Notes: generated by a model not told the origin, from the letters alone. DNA of 64,000 nucleotides from Starkeya sp. ORNL1 (GCF_012971745.1 NZ_CP048834.1:3534001-3598000), one strand, 5' to 3'; counted from the stretch's first letter, positions 25,062 through 33,453 are shown. Numbers and translations are program-made.

Positions 25062-25589
25062 ATGGCACCCGAAAATACGAAAGTGGTTCGGCAGAAAGCC
25101 CCCGCCAGTGCCCGGCTCGACGAGGTCGACCGAAGATTATTAGCCCTGCTCACGCAGGATGCGTCGCAGGGCTATGCCGAGCTCGGCCGGGCGCTGCACC
25201 TGTCGCCGCCCGCGGTGCATGAGCGGGTGAAGCGACTGAAGGCCGACGGCATCATCACCGGCGTGGTGGCGCGGCTCGACGGCGAGAAGGTCGGCCGCCC
25301 GCTGCTGGCCTTCGTCCATGTCGACACCACGAGCTGGGCAGTGACTCGCCATCTGCTCGCGCTGCAGGAGTTTCCGGAGGTGGAGGAGATCCACACAGTC
25401 ACCGGCGAGAGCGCCATGCTGCTGAAGGTGCGTACCGAGAACACGCGGACACTGGAGGCGCTGCTGGAAAAGATCCACGCCATCGAAGGCTTCACCGGCA
25501 CGCGCAGCTACATCGCGCTGACGACCTATCTGGAGCGCGGCCCGAGCCCGCTTCCGTCCCCGGCACTCACAGCCAGCGTTTCCACTTGA
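25062..25589 (+). CDS. Lrp/AsnC family transcriptional regulator
   Basis: 175 residues. The N-terminal HTH (about 16-60) reads LDEVDRRLLALLTQDASQG, then YAELGRALHLSPPAVHERVK. A C-terminal RAM/ACT-like ligand-binding domain (about 75-155) contains HTVTGESAMLLKVRTENT. It probably senses an amino acid and controls the divergent DUF2000 gene; regulator and neighbour share the 73-bp gap 24989-25061. Its last 23 bases overlap the 3' end of convergent corA. Confidence 0.9.
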   Translation: MAPENTKVVRQKAPASARLDEVDRRLLALLTQDASQGYAELGRALHLSPPAVHERVKRLKADGIITGVVARLDGEKVGRPLLAFVHVDTTSWAVTRHLLALQEFPEVEEIHTVTGESAMLLKVRTENTRTLEALLEKIHAIEGFTGTRSYIALTTYLERGPSPLPSPALTASVST

Positions 25590-26544
25590 AGAACCAATAG
25601 GGCACGATCGCCGCCACCAGCATGGCGAGCAGCGCTACCGGGTAGCCCCAGCGCTCGGCGAGTTCCGGCATGTGCTGGAAGTTCATGCCGTAGATCGAGG
25701 CGATCAGCGTCGGCGGCATCAACACCACCGAGAGCACGGCGAAGATCTTGATGATGTTGTTCTGCTCGATGCTGACGAGGCCGAGCGTGGCGTCGAGCAG
25801 GAAGGTGATCTTGTTCGCCAGATAGCTGAGATGGTCGGTCAGCGAGGAGACGTCGCGCTGCATGCTCTTCAGCGCCGCCTTCTGGTCCTTGGTGAAACCC
25901 GCCCCGCCGTTCTCGCCGGCAAGGAAGGTGACCAGCCGGGCCATCGAAACCAGACTCTCGCGCACCTTGGAGGCGAGGTCTCCCTTTCGCGCGATGATGC
26001 GCAGAAGCGCACGATAGCGCGTGTTCTGGTCGGTGCGCCCGCCATTACGCTCGAAGATGCGTTGCGAGGTGGCGTCGATCTCGCTGCCGAGATGCTCGAT
26101 GATGTCGGCGGCGCGATCGATGATGGCATCGAGCAGCTCGAACAGCAGCGCGGTGCCGGTGATCTGCTGCGGGCAGGTGCGGCCGAATTTGGCGATCAGC
26201 AGGCGGAAGGGCTTGGGTTCGTCATAGCGCACCGTCACCAGCTTGCCGCCAGCGAGGATGAAGCTCACCGCCGCAAGGGTGGGACGCTCGGTCTCGGCGT
26301 AGCACACCACGCTGCCGGTCATAAAGCGCGCGCCGTCCTCGACATAGAGCCGGCTGGACGGCTCGATCTCGACCATCTCCTCGCGGGTCGGCACCAGGAT
26401 GTGCAGCGCCTGCTCGACCAGCTTGTCCTCGCCTTCGGCCGGCGAGACCAGGTCGAGCCAGATCGCATCCTCCGGCACCGGGCCGTCGCCGATGACGAGG
26501 ACCTCCTGCAGTGCCGCGCCGCGCAGGCAATAGGCTTTGAGCAT
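25567..26544 (-). CDS. corA: CorA-family magnesium/cobalt transporter
   Basis: An inner-membrane divalent-cation channel of 325 residues. A large cytoplasmic N-terminal domain is followed by two C-terminal helices; the first ends with the signature YGMNFQHMPEL (GMN motif) and the second reads PVALLAMLVAAIVPYWFFKW. The basic C-terminus KWKRWL is typical. It should form a homopentamer that admits Mg2+ (or Co2+/Ni2+). Its 3' end overlaps the Lrp gene by 23 bp in convergent orientation. Confidence 0.93.
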   Translation of the reverse strand: MLKAYCLRGAALQEVLVIGDGPVPEDAIWLDLVSPAEGEDKLVEQALHILVPTREEMVEIEPSSRLYVEDGARFMTGSVVCYAETERPTLAAVSFILAGGKLVTVRYDEPKPFRLLIAKFGRTCPQQITGTALLFELLDAIIDRAADIIEHLGSEIDATSQRIFERNGGRTDQNTRYRALLRIIARKGDLASKVRESLVSMARLVTFLAGENGGAGFTKDQKAALKSMQRDVSSLTDHLSYLANKITFLLDATLGLVSIEQNNIIKIFAVLSVVLMPPTLIASIYGMNFQHMPELAERWGYPVALLAMLVAAIVPYWFFKWKRWL

Positions 26545-26599
26545 GTCCCCTCCGACGCGGGCGGCCAGTCGCTCGAATACACGCCGAATCAGTCAGTGG

Positions 26600-26646
26600 G
26601 CGGACACGGTCCCGTGTCCGCGCGACTCATGCGGGCTTTTTTCGTT
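26600..26646. other. Perfect 10-bp palindrome followed by a T-run upstream of corA
   Basis: Arms GCGGACACGG and CCGTGTCCGC with a 2-base loop, then CGCGACTCATGCGGGCTTTTTT. It lies 56 bp upstream of the corA start (minus strand) and beyond the end of the small gene at 26732. On the plus strand it looks like a terminator, but no plus-strand gene precedes it. On the minus strand it would be in the corA leader. The role is unresolved. Confidence 0.45.
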
Positions 26647-26731
26647 CGCGTCGATAGGGGGCAGGGAGCATCGGGCGATGCCGGCTCGGCCAAGTGGGGG
26701 CAGCCCTCAAGGGCGCCTTGGCCGGCGGGGA

Positions 26732-26962
26732 TCAGGCCGCGAAATACTCGATGTCGCGAATCGTTACGACTTTCGCGTCCTCGGCCTTCGTCTCGCCCTT
26801 GGCGGGGAGCTCGACAGCCGGCTTGTCATAGGAATAGCGCGCCGCGGCCGCGACCGCGGAGATGCCGATCTCACGCCAGTGTGCGCTTTGCTCCGAACGC
26901 TCCCAGCGCTCGCTGCCGGGCTCGAATTCCCGGGACTCGTCGACAGACATGACTTCCTCCAT
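26732..26962 (-). CDS. Small hypothetical protein (76 aa)
   Basis: A short acidic-then-mixed protein with no recognised domain. The start is supported: GGGAGG lies 8 bases before ATG 26962. Visible features are SVDESREFEPGSERWERSEQ, an alanine-rich ISAVAAAARYSYDKP segment and a C-terminus VVTIRDIEYFAA. No signal peptide or membrane helix is present. It sits alone between corA and the L,D-transpeptidase gene, transcribed towards corA and possibly cotranscribed with it. Confidence 0.6.
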   Translation of the reverse strand: MEEVMSVDESREFEPGSERWERSEQSAHWREIGISAVAAAARYSYDKPAVELPAKGETKAEDAKVVTIRDIEYFAA

Positions 26963-27241
26963 ACGCCGCCCTCCCTGCATCCAGTTCGGGTTGCCAATGA
27001 GATGGGCAGCGACTGCGTCAAAAATATGCAACTTCATGGGCTTGGATAAGGCCCCAGGACGTATCTGGAACCACTTCGGCTCTATCGACCAAAACTGCGG
27101 CATTTCCGCAACAGTTGGGCGCCAGACGCATCGCGCTGCATCGTGGCCTCTTCAAGGCAATCGCGACTTAAGCTATCCGATAATGACTGACGTTCGCTGG
27201 CCGCGGACCGGCGAAAACACGGCATTTTGGAGAGGCTTGAC

Positions 27242-27844
27242 ATGACGTTGCGTAGGGTGGGTGCGGTGCTTATCGCGCTGTGCTTGGGCGCCTGCAGTGT
27301 GGCGACCAAGGAACCAGCCCCCGAAGCCTCGATGAAGCCTCGGGACAAGCAGCTGCTGGCCAATGCGCCGTACAAGAAGGTGCTGCCGCCGGACATGTAC
27401 CAGCGCAGCATCGTCGACTACACCGGGAGCCAGAAGCCCGGCACCATCGTGGTCGATACCGACAAGAAGTGGCTCTACTACGTCGAGGACGGCGGCAAGG
27501 CCATCCGCTACGGCGTGACCGTTGGTGAAGAAGGCCTCGCCTTCAAGGGCGAAGCCAAGGTCGGTCGCAAGACCGAATGGCCGACCTGGACGCCGACGCC
27601 GGAGATCAAGCAGCGGCTCACCGGCATCCCGAATTTCGTCGGTCCCGGCCCGCACAATCCGATGGGTGCCCGCGCGCTCTACCTGTACCAGGGCAACAAG
27701 GACACGCTGTTCCGCATCCACGGCACCAACCAGCCGGAATATATCGGGCAGGCCATCTCGTCGGGCTGCATCCGCATGCTGAACGAAGACGTGATCGACC
27801 TCTACAACCGCGTGCCGCAGGGCACCGAAGTCGTCGTCCTCTAG
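27242..27844 (+). CDS. L,D-transpeptidase (YkuD) lipoprotein
   Basis: A 200-residue envelope enzyme. The N-terminal signal ends in a lipobox, VLIALCLGACS, predicting lipid attachment. The YkuD domain (about 60-195) has the catalytic signature with His in FRIHGTNQPEYIG and the nucleophile in AISSGCIRMLNEDV. L,D-transpeptidases cross-link peptidoglycan 3-3 or, in Hyphomicrobiales, can join outer-membrane proteins to peptidoglycan; which applies is not shown. GGAGAGG 6 bases before ATG 27242 sets the start. Hairpins follow at 27854 and 28002. Confidence 0.92.
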   Translation: MTLRRVGAVLIALCLGACSVATKEPAPEASMKPRDKQLLANAPYKKVLPPDMYQRSIVDYTGSQKPGTIVVDTDKKWLYYVEDGGKAIRYGVTVGEEGLAFKGEAKVGRKTEWPTWTPTPEIKQRLTGIPNFVGPGPHNPMGARALYLYQGNKDTLFRIHGTNQPEYIGQAISSGCIRMLNEDVIDLYNRVPQGTEVVVL

Positions 27845-27853
27845 AGCCCTTTC

Positions 27854-27959
27854 CGTTCGGATGGAAACATCCGAACGACAAGAAAGCGCTCTAGATTCAA
27901 TAAGCTGGAGCAATTCCTCTTCGATCAGATGATTCCATCCGATCGGGCAATGCTCTAGG
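27854..27959. repeat. Extragenic hairpin element (RIME-like) after the L,D-transpeptidase gene
   Basis: A 10-bp stem CGTTCGGATG / CATCCGAACG with a GAAA loop. It is followed by CGCTCTAGATTCAATAAGC, a second region related to the first (GATGATTCCATCCGATC), and TGCTCTAG. Paired CTCTAG-bounded units of this kind recur between genes in many rhizobial genomes. The first hairpin could also act in 3'-end formation. Confidence 0.6.
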
Positions 27960-28001
27960 ACGTCGTTCTCTAACTCGAATACCGGGGGCCTTGGGGGCCT
28001 T

Positions 28002-28040
28002 GGAAGCGCAGTCCCTCTCCGGGCTGCGCTTCCTTGCTTT
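28002..28040 (+). terminator. Candidate terminator between L,D-transpeptidase and phosphoesterase genes
   Basis: Perfect 10-bp arms GGAAGCGCAG and CTGCGCTTCC enclose a 12-base loop and are followed by TTGCTTT. The position, between a plus-strand gene end and a convergent gene end at 28063, suits a terminator. Confidence 0.6.
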
Positions 28041-28062
28041 CAGGCCCTGAAAACCGGCCGCG

Positions 28063-28986
28063 TCAGGATATGGGTGCCGCGCCCGTCCCCAGTTCCACCA
28101 TCACGATCTCCGGCGGCACGCCGATGCGTACCGGCAGGCCGGAACAGCCGAGCCCGCCCGAGACGATGAGATGGCGGCCGCCCTCCACCACGTGGCCATA
28201 GGCGAAGCGATTGCCGTATTCGGACGGCACCACCGGCGACCAGCCGGCGATCCGCACCTGCCCGCCATGGGTGTGGCCGGACAAGGTGAGCGCGATCCGC
28301 TCCGGCATGCGGACGAAGGCGTCCGGCTCATGCACCAGCATGAGGGCCGGCTCGTCACCATCGATCTGGGCGAGCGTGCCGGGCAGGTCGTCGACACCGG
28401 CGAAGTTGCCGTGCCCCGGCAGCACATAGGCGATGGTGTCGCCGAGCCCGGCCAACCAGAAGCCGCGCCCGTCCTTTTCCAGCCGCAGCGACTTGTTGTG
28501 CAGGACGGGTATGCCGGCCCCCTCCAGAGCGCGGCGGACGAGCGGCCAGCCCTTGCGATCGCGCTGCACGTTCGAATCGTCCCACCAGTCATGATTGCCG
28601 AGGACGCTCCAGACGCCGAGCGGCGCCTTCAGCCCGGCGAGCACGCGCGCCGCCTCCGGCAGCGGGACATAGCGGGTGATGATGCGCATGCTCGGCATGT
28701 AGTCGCCGAGCAGCAGGATGAGATCCGGCTTCAGCGCGTTGGTGCGCTCGACGATCTCCTCGATGCGCGCCAGTCCCATCACCGGCTCGCCGACATGCAG
28801 GTCGGCCAGCACGGCGATGGACAACGGCAAGTCCGCCGGCCAGTTGGGCGGCTGCGGCCGATAGGTGGTGACGACGAGGCGCATGGACGGCTCGACATAG
28901 CCCGCATAGCCGGCCGTCGCCGCACCGGTGCCGAGCATGGTGACGGTGCCGGCCAGCAGGACCCGGCGGCTGATGAGACGCGGCAT
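28063..28986 (-). CDS. Metallophosphoesterase, exported, tandem copy 1
   Basis: A calcineurin-like phosphoesterase of 307 residues. The N-terminus PRLISRRVLLAGTVTMLGTG is a Tat-like or membrane signal. The five metal-site blocks are clear: VLADLHVGEPV (D-x-H), LLLGDYMPS (GD), VLGNHDWW (GNHD), LVHEPDAF (H) and LSGHTHGGQV (GHTHGG). Some relatives (YkuE/YaeI type) hydrolyse UDP-diacylglucosamine in lipid A synthesis, but others differ, so the substrate is open. ATG 28986 has AGGTGA upstream. The gene is paralogous along its whole length to the next gene upstream (29085-30008). Confidence 0.9.
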   Translation of the reverse strand: MPRLISRRVLLAGTVTMLGTGAATAGYAGYVEPSMRLVVTTYRPQPPNWPADLPLSIAVLADLHVGEPVMGLARIEEIVERTNALKPDLILLLGDYMPSMRIITRYVPLPEAARVLAGLKAPLGVWSVLGNHDWWDDSNVQRDRKGWPLVRRALEGAGIPVLHNKSLRLEKDGRGFWLAGLGDTIAYVLPGHGNFAGVDDLPGTLAQIDGDEPALMLVHEPDAFVRMPERIALTLSGHTHGGQVRIAGWSPVVPSEYGNRFAYGHVVEGGRHLIVSGGLGCSGLPVRIGVPPEIVMVELGTGAAPIS

Positions 28987-29013
28987 CGGACAGATCACCT
29001 GTGGAAGATTCAA

Positions 29014-29066
29014 ACAAGCTATGCGTCGAGCGTTGTGACTTTCTGAAGGCACGCTCTTCGAAGAGG
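29014..29066. repeat. Upstream repeat of phosphoesterase copy 1
   Basis: The stretch starting CAAGCTATGCGTCGAGCG and continuing TTGTGACTTTCTGAAGGC matches the region at 30070-30120 in front of copy 2 with few changes. It lies 28 bp before the ATG of copy 1. It is either a duplicated regulatory region or a remnant of the duplicated gene's flank. Confidence 0.7.
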
Positions 29067-29084
29067 CATCATGACGCCGGCAGT

Positions 29085-30008
29085 CTAACCCGGCCCGGTG
29101 CCCGGGCGCGATCCCAGCTCCACCAGCACGATCTCCGGCGGCACGCCGATGCGCAGCGGCTTGCCGGAGCAGCCAAGCCCACCCGATACGATGAGATGGC
29201 GGCCATCCTCCACCACATGGCCATAGGCAAATCGATTGCCGAACTCGGACGGCACCACCGGCGACCAGCCGGCGATCCGCACTTGTCCGCCATGGGTGTG
29301 ACCGGACAGAGTGAGCGCGATTCGGTCCGGGACGCGCACGAAGACATCGGGCTCATGCGCCAGCAGGATGGCCGGCGTATGCGCGTCGAGCTGGGCAAGC
29401 GTCCCCGGCAGGTCATCGACGCCGCGGAAGTTCCGAAACCCGGGAAGTATATAGGCCCAGGAGTCGCCGAGCCCGGCGAGCCAGAAGGCGCGCCCGCCTT
29501 TGTTCAGCCGCTGCGCCTTGTTCTCCAGCACCGGGATTCCGGCCGCCTCCAACACGCGGTGCACGGGAGGCGGGCCGCGGCGCTGGCGCTGCACATCCGC
29601 GTCGTTCCACCAGTCGTGATTGCCGAGGATGCTCCAGACGCCGAGCGGCGCCTTGAGCCCGGCAAGTGCACGCGCCGCCTCGGGCAGCGGCACGTGCCGG
29701 GTGATGGAGCGCATGCTCGGCGTGTAGTCGCCAAGCAGCACGATGAGATCGGGCCGCAGCGCATTGGTACGGGCGACGATCTCCTCGATGCGCGCCAGCC
29801 CCATCACCGGCTCGCCGACATGGAAATCGGCCAGCGCCGCGATGGTCAGCGGAAAATCGTCGGGCCAGCGCGCCTGCGGCCGATAGGTGGTGACCACCAG
29901 GCGCATCGACGGCTCGACATAGCGCGCATAGCCCAAGGTCGCCGCGCCCGTCGCGAGCACTGTGACGGTGCCGGCAAGCAAGGTCCGACGGGTGATGAAC
30001 TGCGGCAT
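29085..30008 (-). CDS. Metallophosphoesterase, exported, tandem copy 2
   Basis: 307 residues, the same length as copy 1 and collinear with it. Shared blocks include LADFHVGEPVMGLARIEEIV, LLGDYTPSMRSITRHVPLPE, ILGNHDWWNDADVQRQRRG and LSGHTHGGQVRIAGWSPVVP. The signal region is PQFITRRTLLAGTVTVLATG. The metal ligands are intact, so both copies look functional. Differences cluster around residues 170-220 (HRVLEAAGIPVLENKAQRL against RRALEGAGIPVLHNKSLRL), which may tune the substrate. The two genes are in line on the minus strand, 98 bp apart, each with its own similar upstream sequence. Confidence 0.9.
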   Translation of the reverse strand: MPQFITRRTLLAGTVTVLATGAATLGYARYVEPSMRLVVTTYRPQARWPDDFPLTIAALADFHVGEPVMGLARIEEIVARTNALRPDLIVLLGDYTPSMRSITRHVPLPEAARALAGLKAPLGVWSILGNHDWWNDADVQRQRRGPPPVHRVLEAAGIPVLENKAQRLNKGGRAFWLAGLGDSWAYILPGFRNFRGVDDLPGTLAQLDAHTPAILLAHEPDVFVRVPDRIALTLSGHTHGGQVRIAGWSPVVPSEFGNRFAYGHVVEDGRHLIVSGGLGCSGKPLRIGVPPEIVLVELGSRPGTGPG

Positions 30009-30069
30009 CGGAGGGAATCGACGAGGCTGGGCGACGCGGCGGAACTTTCCCGCCGCGTCCGACAGTCAA

Positions 30070-30120
30070 CAAGCTATGCGTCGCGCGTCGTGACTTTCCG
30101 AAGGCGCGTCGCTCGATGAG
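30070..30120. repeat. Upstream repeat of phosphoesterase copy 2
   Basis: Reads CAAGCTATGCGTCGCGCG then TCGTGACTTTCCGAAGGC, matching 29014-29066. Here it is 62 bp before the gene's ATG instead of 28, and it runs to within a few bases of the aminotransferase stop at 30124. Confidence 0.7.
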
Positions 30121-30123
30121 CGG

Positions 30124-31506
30124 TCACGCCGCCAGCAGCTTCTCCCGGCTTGCCCAGTCCAGCGTCCTGTCGAGCGCGCGGGTCAGGCGGTCGAACAACT
30201 CGTCGATCTCGGCCGGGGAGATGACCAGCGGCGGGCAGATGGTGACGGCGTCGCCGAACACGCTGCGCACGATCAATCCCTCCTCCTGGGCGAAGGCGAC
30301 GCACTTGGCGGCCACGCCGAGCTTGGGGTCGAACTGCGCCTTGGTGGTCTTGTTGGCGACGATCTCGATGCCCGCCACCAGCCCCATGCCGCGCGCCTCG
30401 CCGACCAGCGGGTGATCCTCCAGCGCCGCGCGGCGCGCCGAGAAGTGCGGGATCTTGGCCCGCACCCGCTCGAACACGCTCTCGCGCTCATAGATCTCCA
30501 GGGTCTTCAGTGCCACCGCCGCCGCCACCGGATGGGCGGAATAGGTGTAGCCGTGGCCGAACGAGCCGAGCTTGCGGCTCTCCTCCAGCATGGCCTGGTA
30601 CATGTCTTCCGGAATCATCACGCCGCCGATCGGCTGATAAGCGGAGGACAGCGCCTTGGCGATGGAGATGGAGTTCGGGCGCATGTCGAGTGCGGTGCAG
30701 CCGAAGGCGGTGCCGAGCCGGCCGAAACCGGTGATGACCTCGTCGGCAATGAAGAAGACGTCGTACTTCTCCAGCACCGCCTGGATCTTCGGGTAATAGG
30801 TCTTCGGCGGCACGATGACGCCGCCGGCGCCGAGCACCGGCTCGGCGATGAAGGCGGCCACCGTCTCCGGGCCCTCCGCCACGATCAGCGCCTCGAGATC
30901 GGCGGCGAGGCGGGTAGCGAAATCCTCCTCGCTCTCGCCGGGCTCGGCGAGCCGGTAATGATGCGGGCAGGTGGTGTGGCGGATGCCGGCGATCGGCAGG
31001 TCGAAATCGGTGTGGTTGCCGGGCAGGCCGGTGAGCGAGGCCGAGGCAATGGTCACGCCGTGATAGGCGCGCATGCGCGAAATGATCTTCTTCTTGTTCG
31101 GCCGGCCGAGCGCATTGTTCATGTACCAGACGAGCTTCATCTGGGTGTCGTTGGCCTCCGACCCCGAGCAGGTGAAGAACACCTTGGAGATCGGCACCGG
31201 CGCCATATCCTTCAGCTTCTCGGCGAGCTCGATCGCCGGATCATGGCTCTTGCCGCCGAAGATGTGGGTGTAGGGCAGCTTGCGCATCTGCGTCGCCGCG
31301 GCTTCCACAAGTTCCTCATTGCCGTAGCCGAGCGCCGTGCACCACAGGCCGGCCATGCCTTCGAGATACGGCTTGCCTTCGGAATCGTGCACCCAAACGC
31401 CCTGGCCGCGCTCCAGCACCAGCGGGCCGACCTCGCGGATGGCGACGAGGTTCGTATAGGGATGCACCAGGGTCTCGACGTCGCGAGCCTGAAGGTTTGT
31501 AAGCAT
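30124..31506 (-). CDS. Class III aminotransferase (omega-amino acid/diamine--pyruvate type)
   Basis: A PLP-dependent aminotransferase of 460 residues. Fold-type I class III features are GMAGLWCTALGYGNEELVEA, FIADEVITGFGRLGT (Asp contacting the PLP nitrogen) and SISIAKALSSAYQPIGG, where Lys forms the Schiff base. VFFTCSGSEANDTQMKL matches the beta-alanine/putrescine/omega-amino acid:pyruvate group. The likely reaction transfers an amino group from an omega-amine to pyruvate; the donor cannot be fixed from sequence. ATG 31506 follows GGAG by 6 bases. The gene stands alone. Confidence 0.9.
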   Translation of the reverse strand: MLTNLQARDVETLVHPYTNLVAIREVGPLVLERGQGVWVHDSEGKPYLEGMAGLWCTALGYGNEELVEAAATQMRKLPYTHIFGGKSHDPAIELAEKLKDMAPVPISKVFFTCSGSEANDTQMKLVWYMNNALGRPNKKKIISRMRAYHGVTIASASLTGLPGNHTDFDLPIAGIRHTTCPHHYRLAEPGESEEDFATRLAADLEALIVAEGPETVAAFIAEPVLGAGGVIVPPKTYYPKIQAVLEKYDVFFIADEVITGFGRLGTAFGCTALDMRPNSISIAKALSSAYQPIGGVMIPEDMYQAMLEESRKLGSFGHGYTYSAHPVAAAVALKTLEIYERESVFERVRAKIPHFSARRAALEDHPLVGEARGMGLVAGIEIVANKTTKAQFDPKLGVAAKCVAFAQEEGLIVRSVFGDAVTICPPLVISPAEIDELFDRLTRALDRTLDWASREKLLAA

Positions 31507-31613
31507 GGCGGAACTCCGGAAGGACCAGCGAGCGCCTACCCTAGAGCCCCTCGGCGCCGCCCGGAAGCCGGCTGTTCGTCGGAGAGGGCTCGACACGAAC
31601 GATTCTGAGCGAC

Positions 31614-33278
31614 TTATTGCCCGGCGGCGGGCGCCGGCCGGGGTTTGACGGAAGGCGGCTTTGCCTGCGGCGGCTTGGCCGCATCAGGCTTCGCCGATGC
31701 GGATTTCGGCTTTCCGGAGGACGCGGCGCGTGCGTTCGGCTTGGACGCAGCCGCCGGCTTGGCATCCGCGGCAGGTGCGGCGGCCGGCGGCGCCGGCTTG
31801 GCATCCGGCGCCGTGTCACCCGCTGCCGCAGAGCCGTCCGTCTTCGCGGCGTCTTCCGACGAAGATTTCGGATCGGTGGCGGGCGCGGGCTTGGGCGCAT
31901 CCATGTCGCGCACCGCCCAATGACAGAGCGCGGTGTTGCTGCGCCGCGGCTGCAGATCGACGTGCAGATGCTCCTCGTGATAGCCGTCCGAGCCTGGCCC
32001 GAGGATGGTCTTGAAGCGCCCGCAGGCGCTCGCCTTCAGCCGCTCCTGGAAGGCGACCGGCATCGCCTCCTTGCCCTTGCCGCCAATCTCCACAATGCGG
32101 CCGTCCTCGAGCTTGTAGCCCCTCGTGTCCATGGCATTGCCGCGGCCATGCTCGCTCATCTTGGCGCCGGAGACGCGGTTGCGCGGGCGGCAATCATAGG
32201 AGGCGGCGACCATCACCTTGTCCAGCGGCGAGCCGAGCGTGGCGACCGTCGGCGCCACCTCCTCGCGAATCCAGCGCGCCACGGCGAAGGCCATGTCACA
32301 GCGCAGCAGCGCCGCCGGCTCCAGCGGCACCAGTTGGCCGCCGGTCAGGCGTACCGCGGCGAGCCGTACCGGCCGCTCGATGCCGCATGCCCCCATGGCG
32401 GCCGGCGGATCGGCGACAGCGAATGTCGCGATGCCGGCTTCCGCCAGTTCCGCACAGCCGGTCGCAATACCTGATGCCGGCGCAGGCTCCTCAGGAGGCG
32501 CGGCCGCTGGAGCAGCGGGTTCGGCGGGCGCGGACGGCGGCGGCAAGGCAACCGGGGTGGCGAGCGCAGGACGCGGCGGCGGCAACGGCACGATGGCAAG
32601 CGCGGTGCGCTGCGGCGGCGCGACCTCGACCACAGGCGCAGGCTGAGGTGCCGGAGGCGGAACGAGGGAAGGCTTCGGCGCGGCGGAGGATTTCTGCGAA
32701 CCCGTCTGACGTGGCACCGGAGGGGCCACGGGGGCCGGCGCCGGGATCACCTCTTTCGATGCAACTGGCGGGGCCGGGGCAGTAAGCGGGGCGGGGCGCG
32801 GATTGGGCGCCGCAGCAGGCTCCTGCTTCGGAGCCAGCGTGGCGGCACGTGACACCGGCGGTTCGGGCGGCAACGGCACGTCGACGCTTGCCGCCGGCCC
32901 GGCCGCCTTGCCGGATTTCGCGGTAGCGGATTTCGGACTATCGGACTTTGGACTATCGGACTTCGGACTATCGGACTTCGGGCTATCGATCTTGGCGGCT
33001 GTATCCGGCGGTTTCGGCACGGGATCAGCCTGCTTTGGCGCGGCGTCGGGTTTGGCATCCGGCTTGGTGCCTTGCCGCGCCACCGGCTTGCGCTTGGCGG
33101 GAGGCTTGGCCGGCCTCACCCCCAGCATCTCGCCGAGCGCGCGGTTCGCCGCGTTGCCGGCGCGATCCAGGGCCTGCGGCAGCGATTCCTGCGCGAAAGC
33201 GCCAGCGGAGGAGCCGAGCAGCACAGCCAGCCCGGCACACGCCGCCAGAACCCGCGCCGGCATAACCCTTGTCGGCAT
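31614..33278 (-). CDS. Extensin-like family protein with long Ala/Pro/Lys-rich N-terminal region
   Basis: 554 residues in three parts. A signal peptide (PARVLAACAGLAVLLGSSAG to about AFA) leads a long low-complexity segment (about 50-270) rich in Lys, Pro, Ala and Ser, including SPKSDSPKSDSPKSDSPKS. A folded extensin-like C-terminal domain (about 275-455) holds CGIERPVRLAAVRLTGGQL, SYDCRPRNRVSGAKMSEHG, and GYHEEHLHVDLQPRRSN with conserved His. The His/Asp pattern of this domain is reminiscent of D-Ala-D-Ala peptidase-like folds, so a cell-wall role is plausible. A second Ala/Pro/Lys tail ends the protein. ATG 33278 is used; ATG 33263 sits in a near-identical context. Confidence 0.85.
   Translation of the reverse strand: MPTRVMPARVLAACAGLAVLLGSSAGAFAQESLPQALDRAGNAANRALGEMLGVRPAKPPAKRKPVARQGTKPDAKPDAAPKQADPVPKPPDTAAKIDSPKSDSPKSDSPKSDSPKSATAKSGKAAGPAASVDVPLPPEPPVSRAATLAPKQEPAAAPNPRPAPLTAPAPPVASKEVIPAPAPVAPPVPRQTGSQKSSAAPKPSLVPPPAPQPAPVVEVAPPQRTALAIVPLPPPRPALATPVALPPPSAPAEPAAPAAAPPEEPAPASGIATGCAELAEAGIATFAVADPPAAMGACGIERPVRLAAVRLTGGQLVPLEPAALLRCDMAFAVARWIREEVAPTVATLGSPLDKVMVAASYDCRPRNRVSGAKMSEHGRGNAMDTRGYKLEDGRIVEIGGKGKEAMPVAFQERLKASACGRFKTILGPGSDGYHEEHLHVDLQPRRSNTALCHWAVRDMDAPKPAPATDPKSSSEDAAKTDGSAAAGDTAPDAKPAPPAAAPAADAKPAAASKPNARAASSGKPKSASAKPDAAKPPQAKPPSVKPRPAPAAGQ
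32930..32992. repeat. 15-bp tandem repeat inside the extensin-like gene
   Basis: About four copies of a unit reading GGACTATCGGACTTC on the plus strand encode the SPKSD repeats on the minus strand. The unit is a multiple of three, so copy-number change would keep the reading frame and vary linker length. Confidence 0.8.
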
Positions 33279-33453
33279 AACCCTTGCCGCCGGGCGAAGC
33301 CCCCTCACATCCCAATCCAAACCACGCCCGTCCTGTCAGGGCGCCACATGGAATTGATGGTCGAATTCGGAAACGAATTCAGGGTTCTTGGGAGCGCCGT
33401 GGTTTTCATGATATCAGCCACTCTTCGCCTCGCCTATTCCGGGACCACATGAC

